From Streptomyces spinosisporus (lineage in GTDB: Bacteria > Actinomycetota > Actinomycetes > Streptomycetales > Streptomycetaceae), in the NCBI RefSeq assembly GCF_022698145.1, contig NZ_JALDAX010000021.1, positions 62,001-126,000 of the forward strand: DNA of 64,000 nt. The letters are read 5' to 3'. A program made the translations under genes and the position numbers. Below are positions 20,542-29,224 of the stretch, piece by piece; within the stretch, counting starts at the first letter, position 1; each line of letters opens with the position of its first letter. Below the pieces are notes generated by a model. That model did not search any database and was not told where the DNA came from. It was given only the letters and a program-made list of their open reading frames with translations.

Positions 20542-21771
20542 CTACTTGGCCGCGTCGGCGGCCTTCACCAGCGCGTCCTTGCTCACCGCGCCGACGTAGA
20601 CCTTGCCGTCGTCGGTGATCAGGGCGTTGATCAGGCGGGTCTTGAAGACCGTGCCCGAGCCGAACTTGCCCGAGACCTTGTCGCCGAGCGAGTCCAGGAA
20701 GCCGCCGAACTGGCCGGCCTCGGAGCCGGACGGCATGCCCTGGCCGCCGGTGTCGAAGGTGGCGATGGAGTTCCAGCCGCTGCCGAGGACCTTCATCCCG
20801 TCGGACCCCTTGGCGCCCTTCGCGAAGTCCTCGCCGGACCTCGGCGCCTTGTCGTCGCCCTTGAGGTCGTCGCCCTTGAGCCCGTGCCCGTCCTTGCCGT
20901 CCTCGGTGACCTTCGCGCCCTTGGGCGGGGTGAAGTCGAAGGTCGAGGCGCTCGGCTTGGCGAAGCTGACCTTGGTGAAGCCGGCGTCGACCACGGCCGC
21001 GCCGCCGCTCGACGGCGTCAGCGTGAACTTCAGCGGCATCCCGGTCTTGGCGTCCACGGCCACGGTGATCTGGCCGACGGTCGACCCGGACTGCTTCGGT
21101 TTCACGACCAGCCGGTACGCGTCACGGCCCGCGACCTGGGCGGTGCCCTGCACGCTCACGGAGGTCGTGTCGTCGACCGACTTCAGGGCCTCCTCGGCGA
21201 AGTCCTTGGGCGTGGCCGGGACGTCCTGCTTCTTGTGCGCGTCCGCGCTGTCGGCGGCGGTGGAGTGGTAGACCTCGTTCGACCGGCTGTCGTAGCCCCA
21301 GATGTCCTTGCCGTTGTGGATGAGGCTGTACTCCGCCGCATCCTGAAGCAGCGACACCTTCTGCCGGTCCGGGCCGTCGGAGGCGACGCGCAGGGTGTGC
21401 GTGCCGGTGGCGAGTTCGGTGAGCTTGGAGCTCGGGTCGGCGGACGAGTCGTCGCCCGACCTGGTGGCTCCGGACATCAGGCTGCTCTCCAGACCGCCGA
21501 GGTCCGGCAGGCCCAGGTCCGTGCTGATCTTGACCGTGCCGGACAGCTGCTGGACGTCCGACTTGGCGATCTTGTCGATGAGCTGCTGCGCGCTGATCTT
21601 CGGCAGATCGGGGTCACCGGAGTCGGCGAGGGCCGGGACGAGCCCGATGGTCGCCGCCGCCACCCCCACCACCGCGACCGGGACCACATACCGCGCGGCC
21701 TTGCGCCGGCCCGCGCGGAGGTCGTCGGCCTCCTCGGCGGTCGTGCTCTCGTCGGATTCGTACGGTGCCAT
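20542..21771 (-). CDS. Membrane-anchored LolA/LppX-fold protein
   Basis: 409 aa, ATG 21771 with GGAGGT about nine bases upstream; longer in-frame starts add unrelated residues. An N-terminal membrane anchor or uncleaved signal lies at 28-50 (YVVPVAVVGVAAATIGLVPALAD). The exported part shows features of the LolA-like fold: ISAQQLIDKIAKSDVQQLSGTV near 58-79, and GRDAYRLVVKPK and VAVDAKTGMPLKFTL in the middle. A Gly/Lys/Asp-rich insert is near 290-330. Actinobacterial relatives are thought to handle lipids or act as anti-sigma partners. Being next to an ABC exporter suggests it works with that transporter; this is inference. Confidence 0.8.
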   Translation of the reverse strand: MAPYESDESTTAEEADDLRAGRRKAARYVVPVAVVGVAAATIGLVPALADSGDPDLPKISAQQLIDKIAKSDVQQLSGTVKISTDLGLPDLGGLESSLMSGATRSGDDSSADPSSKLTELATGTHTLRVASDGPDRQKVSLLQDAAEYSLIHNGKDIWGYDSRSNEVYHSTAADSADAHKKQDVPATPKDFAEEALKSVDDTTSVSVQGTAQVAGRDAYRLVVKPKQSGSTVGQITVAVDAKTGMPLKFTLTPSSGGAAVVDAGFTKVSFAKPSASTFDFTPPKGAKVTEDGKDGHGLKGDDLKGDDKAPRSGEDFAKGAKGSDGMKVLGSGWNSIATFDTGGQGMPSGSEAGQFGGFLDSLGDKVSGKFGSGTVFKTRLINALITDDGKVYVGAVSKDALVKAADAAK

Positions 21772-22019
21772 GTGTGCGCTACCTCCGTCGTCGGCGGCGG
21801 CTGTCCAACTCATGTGCGTGGGTTGTCCACCCCGAGCCGCCATTCTCACCCGAATCGGTGAGGAGTGGTGATTTCCGTGGTTTCCATCTCACCAAATCGG
21901 CCAGGAAGAAGCGTCAGACCGGGGATCCAACTCCATGTACACCTGGGGTATGACGCGGGAGGGTGGCGTCTCCCCCGACCCGTAGGGGTCACAGGGGAGG
22001 AACGCCGCCCGTCATGGGC
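21772..22019. promoter_or_regulatory. Upstream region of the LolA-like gene with GGTGAG/CTCACC dyads
   Basis: 248 bp without a gene. CTCACC-N6-GGTGAG occupies 21845-21862, and a further CTCACC arm at 21888-21893 pairs with the same GGTGAG, giving a longer imperfect 13-bp inverted repeat 21850-21900. These sit 74-130 bp before the start codon and could be an operator or a leader hairpin. Confidence 0.45.
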
Positions 22020-23030
22020 TCATCCGGCCCGGTGCACCACCGCGTCGCACATCTCCATCAGCGCTGCCTTGGCGTCGCACTCCCGCAGCGGCGCGAGGGC
22101 CGCACGGGCGTCCTCGGCGTAGCGCACGGTGTCGCGCCGGGCCTGCTCCAGGGCGGGGTGGGCGCGCAGGCCGGCCAGCGCCTGGGCGTGCCGGGCGTCG
22201 TCGCTCAGGTCGGAGTCCAGCAGGTCGCGCAGGGCGATGTCCTCGGCAAGGCCCAGCCGCGCCGCCCGCTCCCGCAGGCGCAGCACGGGAAGGGTGGGGA
22301 TGCCCTCGCGCAGGTCGGTGCCCGGTGTCTTGCCGGACTCGTGCGAGTCGGAGGCGATGTCCAGCACGTCGTCGGCCAGCTGGAAGGCGACCCCCAGCCG
22401 CTCGCCGTACTGCGTCAGCACGTCCACGACCGTCTCGTCGGCGCCCGACATCATCGCGCCGAAGCGGCAGGACACCGCCACCAGCGAACCCGTCTTGCCG
22501 CCGAGCACGTCCAGGTAGTGATCGACCGGGTCGCGGCCGTCCTGCGGGCCGGCCGTCTCCAGGATCTGCCCGGTGACCAGGCGCTCGAACGCCTCGGCCT
22601 GCACCCGGACCGCCTCGGGCCCGAGGTCGGCCAGAATGTGCGAGGCGCGCGCGAACAGGAAGTCGCCGGTGAGGACCGCGACCGAGTTGCCCCAGCGCGT
22701 GTTGGCACTGTCCACACCGCGCCGCACCGCGGCCTCGTCCATCACGTCGTCGTGGTACAGCGTCGCCAGATGGGTCAGCTCCACCACCACGGCCGACGGC
22801 ACCACACCGGGGGCGTAGGGATCGCCGAACTGCGCGGCGAGCATCACGAGCAGCGGGCGGAACCGCTTGCCGCCGGCGCGCACCAGGTGCTGGGCGGCCT
22901 CCGTGATGAAGGGGACCTCGCTCTTGGTGGCTTCGAGCAAACCTTCCTCGACGGCCGCCAATCCGGCCTGGACATCGGCTTCCAGAGCCTGGTCCCGCAC
23001 GCTCAGCCCGAACGGCCCGACGACGGTCAC
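22020..23030 (-). CDS. Long-chain polyprenyl diphosphate synthase
   Basis: 336 aa, GTG start with AGGAG upstream. Trans-prenyltransferase fold with both aspartate-rich motifs, DDVMD at 94-98 and DDVLD at 220-224. Also GGKRFRP near 53-59 and GGKTGSLVAVSCRFGA near 177-192. These enzymes add isopentenyl diphosphate units stepwise in the cytoplasm. Chain length cannot be fixed from sequence, but the relation to HepT/GrcC-like proteins and the MenG and MenJ-like genes in the same window suggest the menaquinone side chain. Not part of an obvious operon: its neighbours are 248 bp and 770 bp away. Confidence 0.9.
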   Translation of the reverse strand: MTVVGPFGLSVRDQALEADVQAGLAAVEEGLLEATKSEVPFITEAAQHLVRAGGKRFRPLLVMLAAQFGDPYAPGVVPSAVVVELTHLATLYHDDVMDEAAVRRGVDSANTRWGNSVAVLTGDFLFARASHILADLGPEAVRVQAEAFERLVTGQILETAGPQDGRDPVDHYLDVLGGKTGSLVAVSCRFGAMMSGADETVVDVLTQYGERLGVAFQLADDVLDIASDSHESGKTPGTDLREGIPTLPVLRLRERAARLGLAEDIALRDLLDSDLSDDARHAQALAGLRAHPALEQARRDTVRYAEDARAALAPLRECDAKAALMEMCDAVVHRAG

Positions 23031-23592
23031 GAGGGGTCTCCTGTCTGCTGGTGTCTACTGGCGGTTACGCGTTTTGTCGATAGGTCGCTGCCATCACTCA
23101 AGTCAGCGTATCCGGTCACCTTTCGATCACCCATGCCGCCCACCGGTCCAGCACGGGCGGTATCGGATCACGACCGTTATGTATGTGATCACCTGATAAG
23201 AGCGGATATCCATGGACGTGTCCACCCGGGAGGGCGCTCATGGCGCTCGCCACCTTCCGGCGCAGGCGTCCACCGGGACAACGACGGGCACCACGGAGGA
23301 GGTTCCGCCCCAGTGGTGGGCATATCCGCGAAGTCCCGCCTGGTTGAACATGAGTTGAGCTCATTGCCCGATTTGCCGCGCTTGCGGAAGCCCGTGAGTT
23401 GGGTCACTTCCGACCGCCGGCCGACGACCCTCCCACAAATGTCGACTTTCCAGTGCCCGTACGCCAGTTGAGGATTGGCAGCCGCAAAGGATCAAGCGCC
23501 CCATAAGCACCAGACCAAGGTCAATAGGCGCGATCTGTGAATCCGACACTTGTTCCGGACATGTGCTCTCGCATACGTTCCCGGCCTGTCGG
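23031..23592. other. Long non-coding stretch upstream of the riboswitch
   Basis: No convincing gene. It should hold the polyprenyl synthase promoter (leftward) and the SLT promoter (rightward). An inverted repeat GATCAC-N13-GTGATC lies at 23166-23190, with a third GATCAC copy around 23125-23131. Short open frames here lack ribosome sites and family features. Confidence 0.5.
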
Positions 23593-23787
23593 GCGGACGC
23601 CGAATCCTGCCGCCGCCCGGAGACCACCCATCGACGAACTCACTCGCACGGCAGGAGCGGGGGAACCAGGTAAGCCGCCGGACCCGGCACCGCACCGGGA
23701 CGGCCAGGGGTGAAGCCGCGTCGCCGCAGGGCGGCACGGCCGGGCAGCTCCAGCCCGAACCCGACAGCTCACCTCGCAGGCGCCGGA
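23593..23787 (+). ncRNA. c-di-AMP riboswitch (ydaO/yuaA class) upstream of SLT hydrolase gene
   Basis: The leader ends 13 bp before the start codon and carries the conserved ydaO blocks in order. These are CGCCGAATCC (23599-23608), GCGGGGGAACC (from about 23657), GGGGTGAAGCCGC (23707-23719) and the hallmark CCCGAACCCGACAGCTCACC near 23754-23773 followed by CGCAGGCGCC closing the outer stem. In Streptomyces this class precedes cell-wall hydrolase genes such as rpfA and turns expression down when c-di-AMP is high. Boundaries are approximate. Confidence 0.88.
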
Positions 23788-23799
23788 GAGGAATCCCCC

Positions 23800-24282
23800 A
23801 TGTCCGCTGCCGCTCAGCACCGACGCCCCAAGCGCTCCCGTCTCGCCCGCAAGCTCGCCGTCGCGGGCACCGGTGCCGCCGTGCTCGCGCTTCCGCTCAT
23901 CGGCGCCACCAGCGCCTCCGCGGCCACGCCGACCACGCTCACCGCGACCTCCATGGGCTACGCCGACAACCTCGACGGCTGGATCCGGGCCTCGCTGCAG
24001 GTCATGGCGCAGAACGGGATACCCGGGTCGTACGACGGCATCTACCGCAACATCATCCGTGAGTCCTCCGGCAACCCCGCCGCCATCAACAACTGGGACT
24101 CCAACGCCGTCGCCGGCACGCCCTCCAAGGGCCTGCTGCAGGTCATCGACCCGACCTTCCTCGCCTACCACGTGCCCGGCACGGCGATGAACCCCTACGA
24201 CCCGGTAGCGAACATCACGGCCGCCTGCAAGTACGCGGCCGCGCGCTACGGCTCGATCGACAACGTCTTCGGCGCCTACTGA
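23800..24282 (+). CDS. Secreted SLT-domain (lytic transglycosylase-like) cell wall enzyme
   Basis: 160 aa; ATG 23800 with GGAGAGG upstream; earlier in-frame starts fall inside the riboswitch. Signal peptide about residues 1-42 (cut after SASAA). The rest is a compact SLT domain: the predicted catalytic Glu88 lies in RNIIRESSGNPAAINN, then GTPSKGLLQVIDPTF and NITAACKYAAARYGS. Such enzymes cleave the glycan strand of peptidoglycan. No LysM or other wall-binding module is present. Expression is probably controlled by the c-di-AMP riboswitch directly upstream. The 3' end overlaps the convergent HAD gene by seven bases. Confidence 0.92.
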   Translation: MSAAAQHRRPKRSRLARKLAVAGTGAAVLALPLIGATSASAATPTTLTATSMGYADNLDGWIRASLQVMAQNGIPGSYDGIYRNIIRESSGNPAAINNWDSNAVAGTPSKGLLQVIDPTFLAYHVPGTAMNPYDPVANITAACKYAAARYGSIDNVFGAY

Positions 24283-25124
24283 GGCTCCCTCAGCAGCTCC
24301 CTGCGGCGGTCCGGCTCGCCGCTGAACAGTCGCTCGAGGACGACGGCGATGCCGTCGTCCTCGTTCGACAGGGTGATCTCGTCGGCCACCGCCTTGAGTT
24401 CGGGATGGGCGTTGGCCATGGCGACGCCGTGGGCGGCCCAGTCGAACATCGGGATGTCGTTGGGCATGTCGCCGAACGCGATCGTCCGCTCCGGCCCCAG
24501 TCCCAGATGCGCGGCGGCCAGGGCGAGGCCCGTCGCCTTGGTGATGCCGCATGGCTGGAGTTCGACGGTCCCGGGCCCCGACATGGTGACGGTGGCCAGC
24601 GAACCGACCACCGAACGCGCCGTCGCCGCCAACTCGTCGTCCGACAGCGAGGAATGGCGCAGCAGCACCTTGCTGATGGGCGCGCACCACAGGTCGTCGC
24701 GCCGGTCGACCCGCACGGCCGGCAGCGTGGGATGCGGCATCAGATAGCCCGGCTCGATGAGGGTGAGCCCCTCCACACCGTCCTGGTCCACGGCCGCGTA
24801 CACCTGGCCGACCTCCGCCTCGATCTTGCCGAGGGCGGTCTCGGCCAGCTCCCGGTCCAGCGTGACGGACCACAGCAGACGGTCCGCGCCGGCGTCGTAG
24901 ACCTGCGCGCCCTGTCCGCACACCGCGAGCCCCGTGCTCCCCAGGTCGTCGAGAAGCGGCCGCACCCGCGGGGCCGGCCGGCCCGTCACCACCAGGTGCC
25001 GGGCGCCGGCCTCCGCCACCCGCGCGAGCGCGGCGAGGGACCGGTCGGACAACGTGTCGTCGCCTCGGAGCAGCGTGCCGTCCAGGTCGGTGGCGACGAG
25101 TGCATATGCGGTGGGTGCGGCCAT
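24276..25124 (-). CDS. HAD-superfamily phosphatase (Cof type)
   Basis: 282 aa. HAD motif I is DLDGTLL near residue 13, motif II VVTGRP near 44-49, and the late motif FGDMPNDIPMF near 216-226 is that of Cof/YbiV-like sugar- or cofactor-phosphate hydrolases with a type-IIB cap. It acts in the cytoplasm; the substrate cannot be told. No ribosome site precedes the ATG. A TATTCT element (25131-25136) lies six bases before the ATG, so a leaderless message starting at the A of ATG is possible. It ends inside the convergent SLT gene. Confidence 0.9.
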   Translation of the reverse strand: MAAPTAYALVATDLDGTLLRGDDTLSDRSLAALARVAEAGARHLVVTGRPAPRVRPLLDDLGSTGLAVCGQGAQVYDAGADRLLWSVTLDRELAETALGKIEAEVGQVYAAVDQDGVEGLTLIEPGYLMPHPTLPAVRVDRRDDLWCAPISKVLLRHSSLSDDELAATARSVVGSLATVTMSGPGTVELQPCGITKATGLALAAAHLGLGPERTIAFGDMPNDIPMFDWAAHGVAMANAHPELKAVADEITLSNEDDGIAVVLERLFSGEPDRRRELLREPQ

Positions 25125-25130
25125 GATCAG

Positions 25131-25136
25131 AGAATA
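25131..25136 (-). promoter_or_regulatory. Possible -10 box for a leaderless HAD transcript
   Basis: TATTCT on the minus strand, six bases upstream of the ATG at 25124. The start codon lacks a Shine-Dalgarno sequence. No good -35 box was seen. Confidence 0.35.
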
Positions 25137-25245
25137 CGGACCCGACGGGCCACCGACTCATCGTGAACCGGACGACCGACGAGCCCACTCGGGCACCTGT
25201 GCAACTCCCCTGCCCCTGTGGGCTCTTGGCCACCTGCCGCCCTCT

Positions 25246-26448
25246 CTATCCGTGCGCCGCCGCCAAGTGCCGGGCCAGCCGCGGCGAGGCGAACTCCGAA
25301 CCGCACACGAAGCGCATCAGCGGGCCGTAGGAGGACGCCGCCGGCAGGCCCGTGAAGTACAGGCCCGGGACCGAGGAGACATACCCCGCGCCCAGCTTGG
25401 GGGCGCCGCGGCTCACCGCCAGACGCGTCCGCAGTTCATGGCCGAGGAAGTCCATCGCCGCGAGGTCCACGCGGTATCCGGTCGCCGCGATCACATGGTC
25501 GGCGGACAGGCTCTGGGTGCGGCCCGCGAGGGTGCGCACGGTCAGCGTGGGGCTGCCGTCGGCCGCGTCCACCCGCACGATCCGGTCGACCTCGCTGACC
25601 TGCACCTTCCCCTCGAAGCGCTCACGCAGCCACCAGGCGCCGAGCGGGCCGAGGACCCGGCGCACCAGATAGTGGCGGATCTCGGCCGGGAGATGGCGGT
25701 AGGGGTGGGGGTAGTAGCTGAGGGCCCACAGGGACCAGGCGCGGCCGAAGGGCGACTCGGGGCGCAGCTTCGGCTGCTTCCACGGCGGTGAGCCGAAGGC
25801 GACCTTGCCGCGGCCGCGGGCCACCACCCTGACCCGCGCGCCGGCCTCCGCCGCCAGCGCCGCCGTCTCCAGGGCGGACTGGCCCGCGCCGACGACGATC
25901 AGTTCCTTGCCGGCGTGGCGGGTGAGGTCGTGCTCCTGGGAGCTGTGGGAGACCGGGCTGGTCGGGTCCGGTCCGTCCGGTACGGCCGCGGCCAGTTCGG
26001 CGGGCACATGCGCGAAGCCCGACAGGCCGGTCGCCACGACGACCGCGCGGGCGGTGAACAACTCACCCGAGTCCAGCTTCAGTTCGAAGCCGCCACCCTG
26101 GTGCCGGTCCACCGACACCACCCGCACCTGCTCCAGTTCGGGCACGAGTTTGGTGCGGAACCACTCGCCGTAGGCGATGAAGGTCTCGATCGGGACGAGG
26201 TCTTCGTCGGTCACCAGCCGCCTGATGCCGGCGTCGTCGCAGTAGTCGACGAGGTTGTGGCCCTGCTGCGGGGCGTCGATGTTGGAGGCGACCGGGGTCG
26301 ACTTCAGGAGCATGCCCGCGGGCATGTGGTCGCGCCAGCTGACCATGGGGTCGCCGAAGACGCGCACCGGGATGCCGCGTGCCTTCAGATGAGCGGCGGT
26401 CGACAGGCCGAACGGCCCGGCGCCGATGACTGCAACCGGTTGAATCAC
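25246..26448 (-). CDS. Flavin-dependent NAD(P)H monooxygenase-like oxidoreductase
   Basis: 400 aa, GTG start with GGGAGGG upstream. FAD-binding GAGPFGLSTAAHL at 9-21, NAD(P)H-binding VGAGQSALETAALAA near 187-201, and the family motifs ATGLSGF near 139 and ATGYRVDLAAMDFL near 322. This is the flavin-containing monooxygenase / L-ornithine hydroxylase-like fold. Substrate unknown. It is 68 bp downstream of the ATP-grasp ligase gene in the same direction, so both probably work on one metabolite: one hydroxylates or oxidises, the other forms an amide or peptide bond. Confidence 0.85.
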   Translation of the reverse strand: MIQPVAVIGAGPFGLSTAAHLKARGIPVRVFGDPMVSWRDHMPAGMLLKSTPVASNIDAPQQGHNLVDYCDDAGIRRLVTDEDLVPIETFIAYGEWFRTKLVPELEQVRVVSVDRHQGGGFELKLDSGELFTARAVVVATGLSGFAHVPAELAAAVPDGPDPTSPVSHSSQEHDLTRHAGKELIVVGAGQSALETAALAAEAGARVRVVARGRGKVAFGSPPWKQPKLRPESPFGRAWSLWALSYYPHPYRHLPAEIRHYLVRRVLGPLGAWWLRERFEGKVQVSEVDRIVRVDAADGSPTLTVRTLAGRTQSLSADHVIAATGYRVDLAAMDFLGHELRTRLAVSRGAPKLGAGYVSSVPGLYFTGLPAASSYGPLMRFVCGSEFASPRLARHLAAAHG

Positions 26449-26516
26449 GAAGTCCCTCCCCAGGACGTCACTTCGTCACTTCGCGTCCGGCTCGCACAGC
26501 TGGTCCGGTCTGCCGG

Positions 26517-27797
26517 TCAGTTGCTCGAACTGGTGGCGCTGCCGCGGCGGTTGGTCCGCCACAGCTGATACAGGTGCTTCGCGCCCGGCCGCACGAAGCG
26601 CGCGAGCATCGTGAGGAACGGCAGCGGGTCGTCACCCGCGAGCCAGGCCAGCTCCGTCCCGCTCGGGCGCGCCGGGGCGTGCGGCGTCGTATAGCCGCTG
26701 CGGCGGTAGGCGAGCAGGGCGGGCAGGTCGATGTTCTCCACGATGTACCGATGACCGGCCCGCTGTTCCCCCTCCGGAACGGGGCGTCCGGTCAGATCCA
26801 GATGCATGGCGCGGACGACGTCCACCCCCGACTCGTTCTCGAAGAGCCGGAACTGGGCGCCCATGCGCGGATTGAAGTCGAGGAGCTTGTACTGTCCGTC
26901 GCGCCGGTCGAAGCGCAGGTCTAGGTCGATGATGCCGGTGAAGCCGATCTGCTTGATGAAACGTGCGGCGAGGTCGGCGAGTTCCGGGTTGTCGACGACG
27001 TACGCGTTCGCCGTCATGCCGGCGTGCGGCGGCCAGGAGCGCACCTTCACGCCGGTGAACATGGCGAGCGGTGTGGAGTCCTGGTCGAAGTAGGCGTGCA
27101 CGATCCAGTCCTCGGCCTCCTCCCTGGGCAGATATTCCTGGAGGATCACTCCGGGGTGCTCGCCCCAGTCGCGGGCCAGCCGCAGCAGGCCCTCGCGGGT
27201 GGCGATCCTCGTCGTACCGTTCACCGCCGGCTGCTTGCGCCGCAAGAACGCCTCGCGGTTCTTGGCCACCACCGGGAAGCGGGCCTTCTCGGCGAAGACC
27301 GCGATGTCGTCGTAGGACTGCGGGAAGGCGGCCGTCGGGCTCGGGATGCCGTGCTCCGCACACAGTTCGTGCAGGCCCTGCTTGCTGGCGAGGCGCCGCG
27401 GCAGGGCGCGCTCGACGCGCGGGAAGAGGAAACGGCCGGACAGTTCGTCCTGGTGCTCGGCGATCAGGACGGCCGCCTCCTCGTCGGTGGGGACGAGGAC
27501 GGTGGGACGGCCGATGCGCCGCCCGATCCGCAGCAGCCCCTCCACCAGGTGGTCCGGGTGCTCCATGCCGGTGGTCGGCCAGACGAAGGCCTTCTTGAGA
27601 TAGCGGGAGGAGGCGGCGGGGGTGTAGGGGTCCTCGGTGATCGCGTACATCGGCACGCCGAGCCGTCCGAGGCTGCGGATGGCGCCGACGCCGCCGTGGT
27701 GCAGCGGATAGTCACCGAACTTGACGATCAGGCCCGGAACGTCACGGTCGGCCTCGCACGGCACACTGCTGGTGCTCCTGGCCACGGGTCCCCCCAC
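26517..27797 (-). CDS. ATP-grasp ligase (carboxylate-amine/D-aspartate ligase-like)
   Basis: 426 aa from the GTG at 27797; a second GTG at 27785 is equally possible, and both follow G-runs. N-terminal domain: VPGLIVKFGDYPLHHGGVGA. The ATP-grasp core has residues ASKQGLHELCAEHGIPSPTA (about 137-156), FPVVAKNRE (about 173), ILQEYLPREEAEDWIVHAYF (about 218-237) and LLDFNPRMGAQFRLFE (about 306), which carries the Mg2+-binding Asp/Asn-Pro-Arg. Such enzymes join a carboxylate to an amine through an acyl phosphate. Its partner gene encodes a flavin monooxygenase. Product unknown. Confidence 0.85.
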   Translation of the reverse strand: MGGPVARSTSSVPCEADRDVPGLIVKFGDYPLHHGGVGAIRSLGRLGVPMYAITEDPYTPAASSRYLKKAFVWPTTGMEHPDHLVEGLLRIGRRIGRPTVLVPTDEEAAVLIAEHQDELSGRFLFPRVERALPRRLASKQGLHELCAEHGIPSPTAAFPQSYDDIAVFAEKARFPVVAKNREAFLRRKQPAVNGTTRIATREGLLRLARDWGEHPGVILQEYLPREEAEDWIVHAYFDQDSTPLAMFTGVKVRSWPPHAGMTANAYVVDNPELADLAARFIKQIGFTGIIDLDLRFDRRDGQYKLLDFNPRMGAQFRLFENESGVDVVRAMHLDLTGRPVPEGEQRAGHRYIVENIDLPALLAYRRSGYTTPHAPARPSGTELAWLAGDDPLPFLTMLARFVRPGAKHLYQLWRTNRRGSATSSSN

Positions 27798-27844
27798 GTG
27801 TCCCCCCTACGGACCGGACCCACCCCGTCCGTGTCCCCCAAAGG

Positions 27845-27874
27845 ACGCTAAGCCGGAATTGGGGGCTCCGACAA
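27845..27874 (-). promoter_or_regulatory. Candidate promoter of the ATP-grasp/monooxygenase operon
   Basis: Minus-strand TTGTCG (27869-27874), an 18-base spacer and TAGCGT (27845-27850), close to the vegetative sigma consensus. The expected transcript start is about 40 bases before the GTG. Confidence 0.5.
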
Positions 27875-28003
27875 GGAAAATCCGGACATTGCAAACTCTT
27901 TAGGCACTGCCCAAGACCGGTGACTCAGCCGTAACGTGTGGCGCGGCCACATGACGGCCCGTGACAGAACGCTCGCGACCTGGTGAGAGTGAGGCAGCAC
28001 CCC

Positions 28004-29224
28004 ATGCCCCCCTTCGACGTCCCCGAGGGCGACCCCTTCGGACCGCACAACCTTCCCTACGGCGTGTTCTCGCCCCCCGGTTCGACCCGTCCGGCCGAGC
28101 GGAGGGTCGGCGTCCGGCTCGGTGACCATGTCCTCGACGCGGGCGGCGCGGCGATGGCGCTCGGCTCGCCGTACGCCTCCCTGCTCGCGCACCCCTCGCT
28201 CAACCCGCTGCTCGCCGCGGGCCGCACCGCCTGGTCGGACGTGCGGCGCGCGCTGACGGCGTGGGTCACGGTGCCGGCGCACCAGGAGGCGATCGCGCCC
28301 TTCCTGCACCCGCTGTCCTCGGTCACGCTCCACCTCCCCTTCGAGGTCGCGGACTACGTCGACTTCTACGCGTCCGAGCACCACGCCCGCAACGTCGGAC
28401 AGATCTTCCGCCCGGACGCGGCCGACTCGCTCACACCGAACTGGAAGCACCTGCCGATCGGCTACCACGGGCGCGCCGGCACGGTCGTGGTGTCGGACAC
28501 GGACGTCGTACGGCCCTCCGGGCAGCGCAAGGCCCCGGCCGACGCGGCACCCGTCTTCGGGCCGTCCGTCCGCCTGGACATCGAGGCCGAGGTCGGCTTC
28601 GTGGTCGGCCTGCCCTCGCGGCAGGGGACACCGGTGGCGCTCGGCGACTTCCGCGACCACGTCTTCGGGCTGTGCCTGCTCAACGACTGGTCCGCACGCG
28701 ACATCCAGGCCTGGGAGTACGTCCCCCTCGGCCCGTTCCTCGGCAAGTCCTTCGCGACCTCCGTCTCGGCGTGGATCACCCCGCTGGACGCACTGGAGGA
28801 CGCGCGCGTGGCGCCCCCGGAGCGCACCCATGAGCTGCTGCCCTACCTGGACGACAGCCAGGACGAGCCCGGCGGCTACGACCTGCGCATCTCCGTCGCC
28901 CTCAACGGCCAAGTCATCTCCGAGCCGCCCTTCTCCGGCATGTACTGGACGGCCGCGCAGCAGCTCGCCCACATGACGGTGAACGGCGCCTCTCTGCGCA
29001 CCGGCGACCTCTACGCCTCGGGCACGGTCAGCGGCCCGGAGCTCTCCCAGCGCGGCTCACTCCTGGAACTGACCTGGAACGGCCGCGACCCCCTGGAACT
29101 CCCCGACGGCAAGCGGGCGTTCCTGGAGGACGGCGACGTGGTGACCCTCTCGGGCTGGGCGCCGGGGCCGGACGGGGTGCGGGTGGGGCTGGGTGAGGTG
29201 AGGGGGCGGATCGTGGGGGGTTGA
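28004..29224 (+). CDS. fahA: Fumarylacetoacetase
   Basis: 406 aa, ATG 28004 with GAGTGAGG upstream. Catalyses the last step of tyrosine/homogentisate breakdown: fumarylacetoacetate to fumarate and acetoacetate. Signature regions: FGPHNLPYGVFS near 12-23, DFYASEHHARNVGQIFRP near 118-135 with the catalytic His, EAEVGFVVG near 193-201 and LLNDWSARDIQAWEYVPLGP near 223-242 with metal-binding acidic residues. Usual length is about 400-420 aa. The other tyrosine-degradation genes are not adjacent; the gene stands alone and divergent from the ATP-grasp operon. Confidence 0.95.
   Translation: MPPFDVPEGDPFGPHNLPYGVFSPPGSTRPAERRVGVRLGDHVLDAGGAAMALGSPYASLLAHPSLNPLLAAGRTAWSDVRRALTAWVTVPAHQEAIAPFLHPLSSVTLHLPFEVADYVDFYASEHHARNVGQIFRPDAADSLTPNWKHLPIGYHGRAGTVVVSDTDVVRPSGQRKAPADAAPVFGPSVRLDIEAEVGFVVGLPSRQGTPVALGDFRDHVFGLCLLNDWSARDIQAWEYVPLGPFLGKSFATSVSAWITPLDALEDARVAPPERTHELLPYLDDSQDEPGGYDLRISVALNGQVISEPPFSGMYWTAAQQLAHMTVNGASLRTGDLYASGTVSGPELSQRGSLLELTWNGRDPLELPDGKRAFLEDGDVVTLSGWAPGPDGVRVGLGEVRGRIVGG

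Noticed and set aside
23116-23627. Several small frames (70-90 codons) in the gap before the SLT gene
   Set aside because: They overlap each other and the riboswitch, have no ribosome sites and encode Arg/Pro/Gly-rich peptides without recognisable features.
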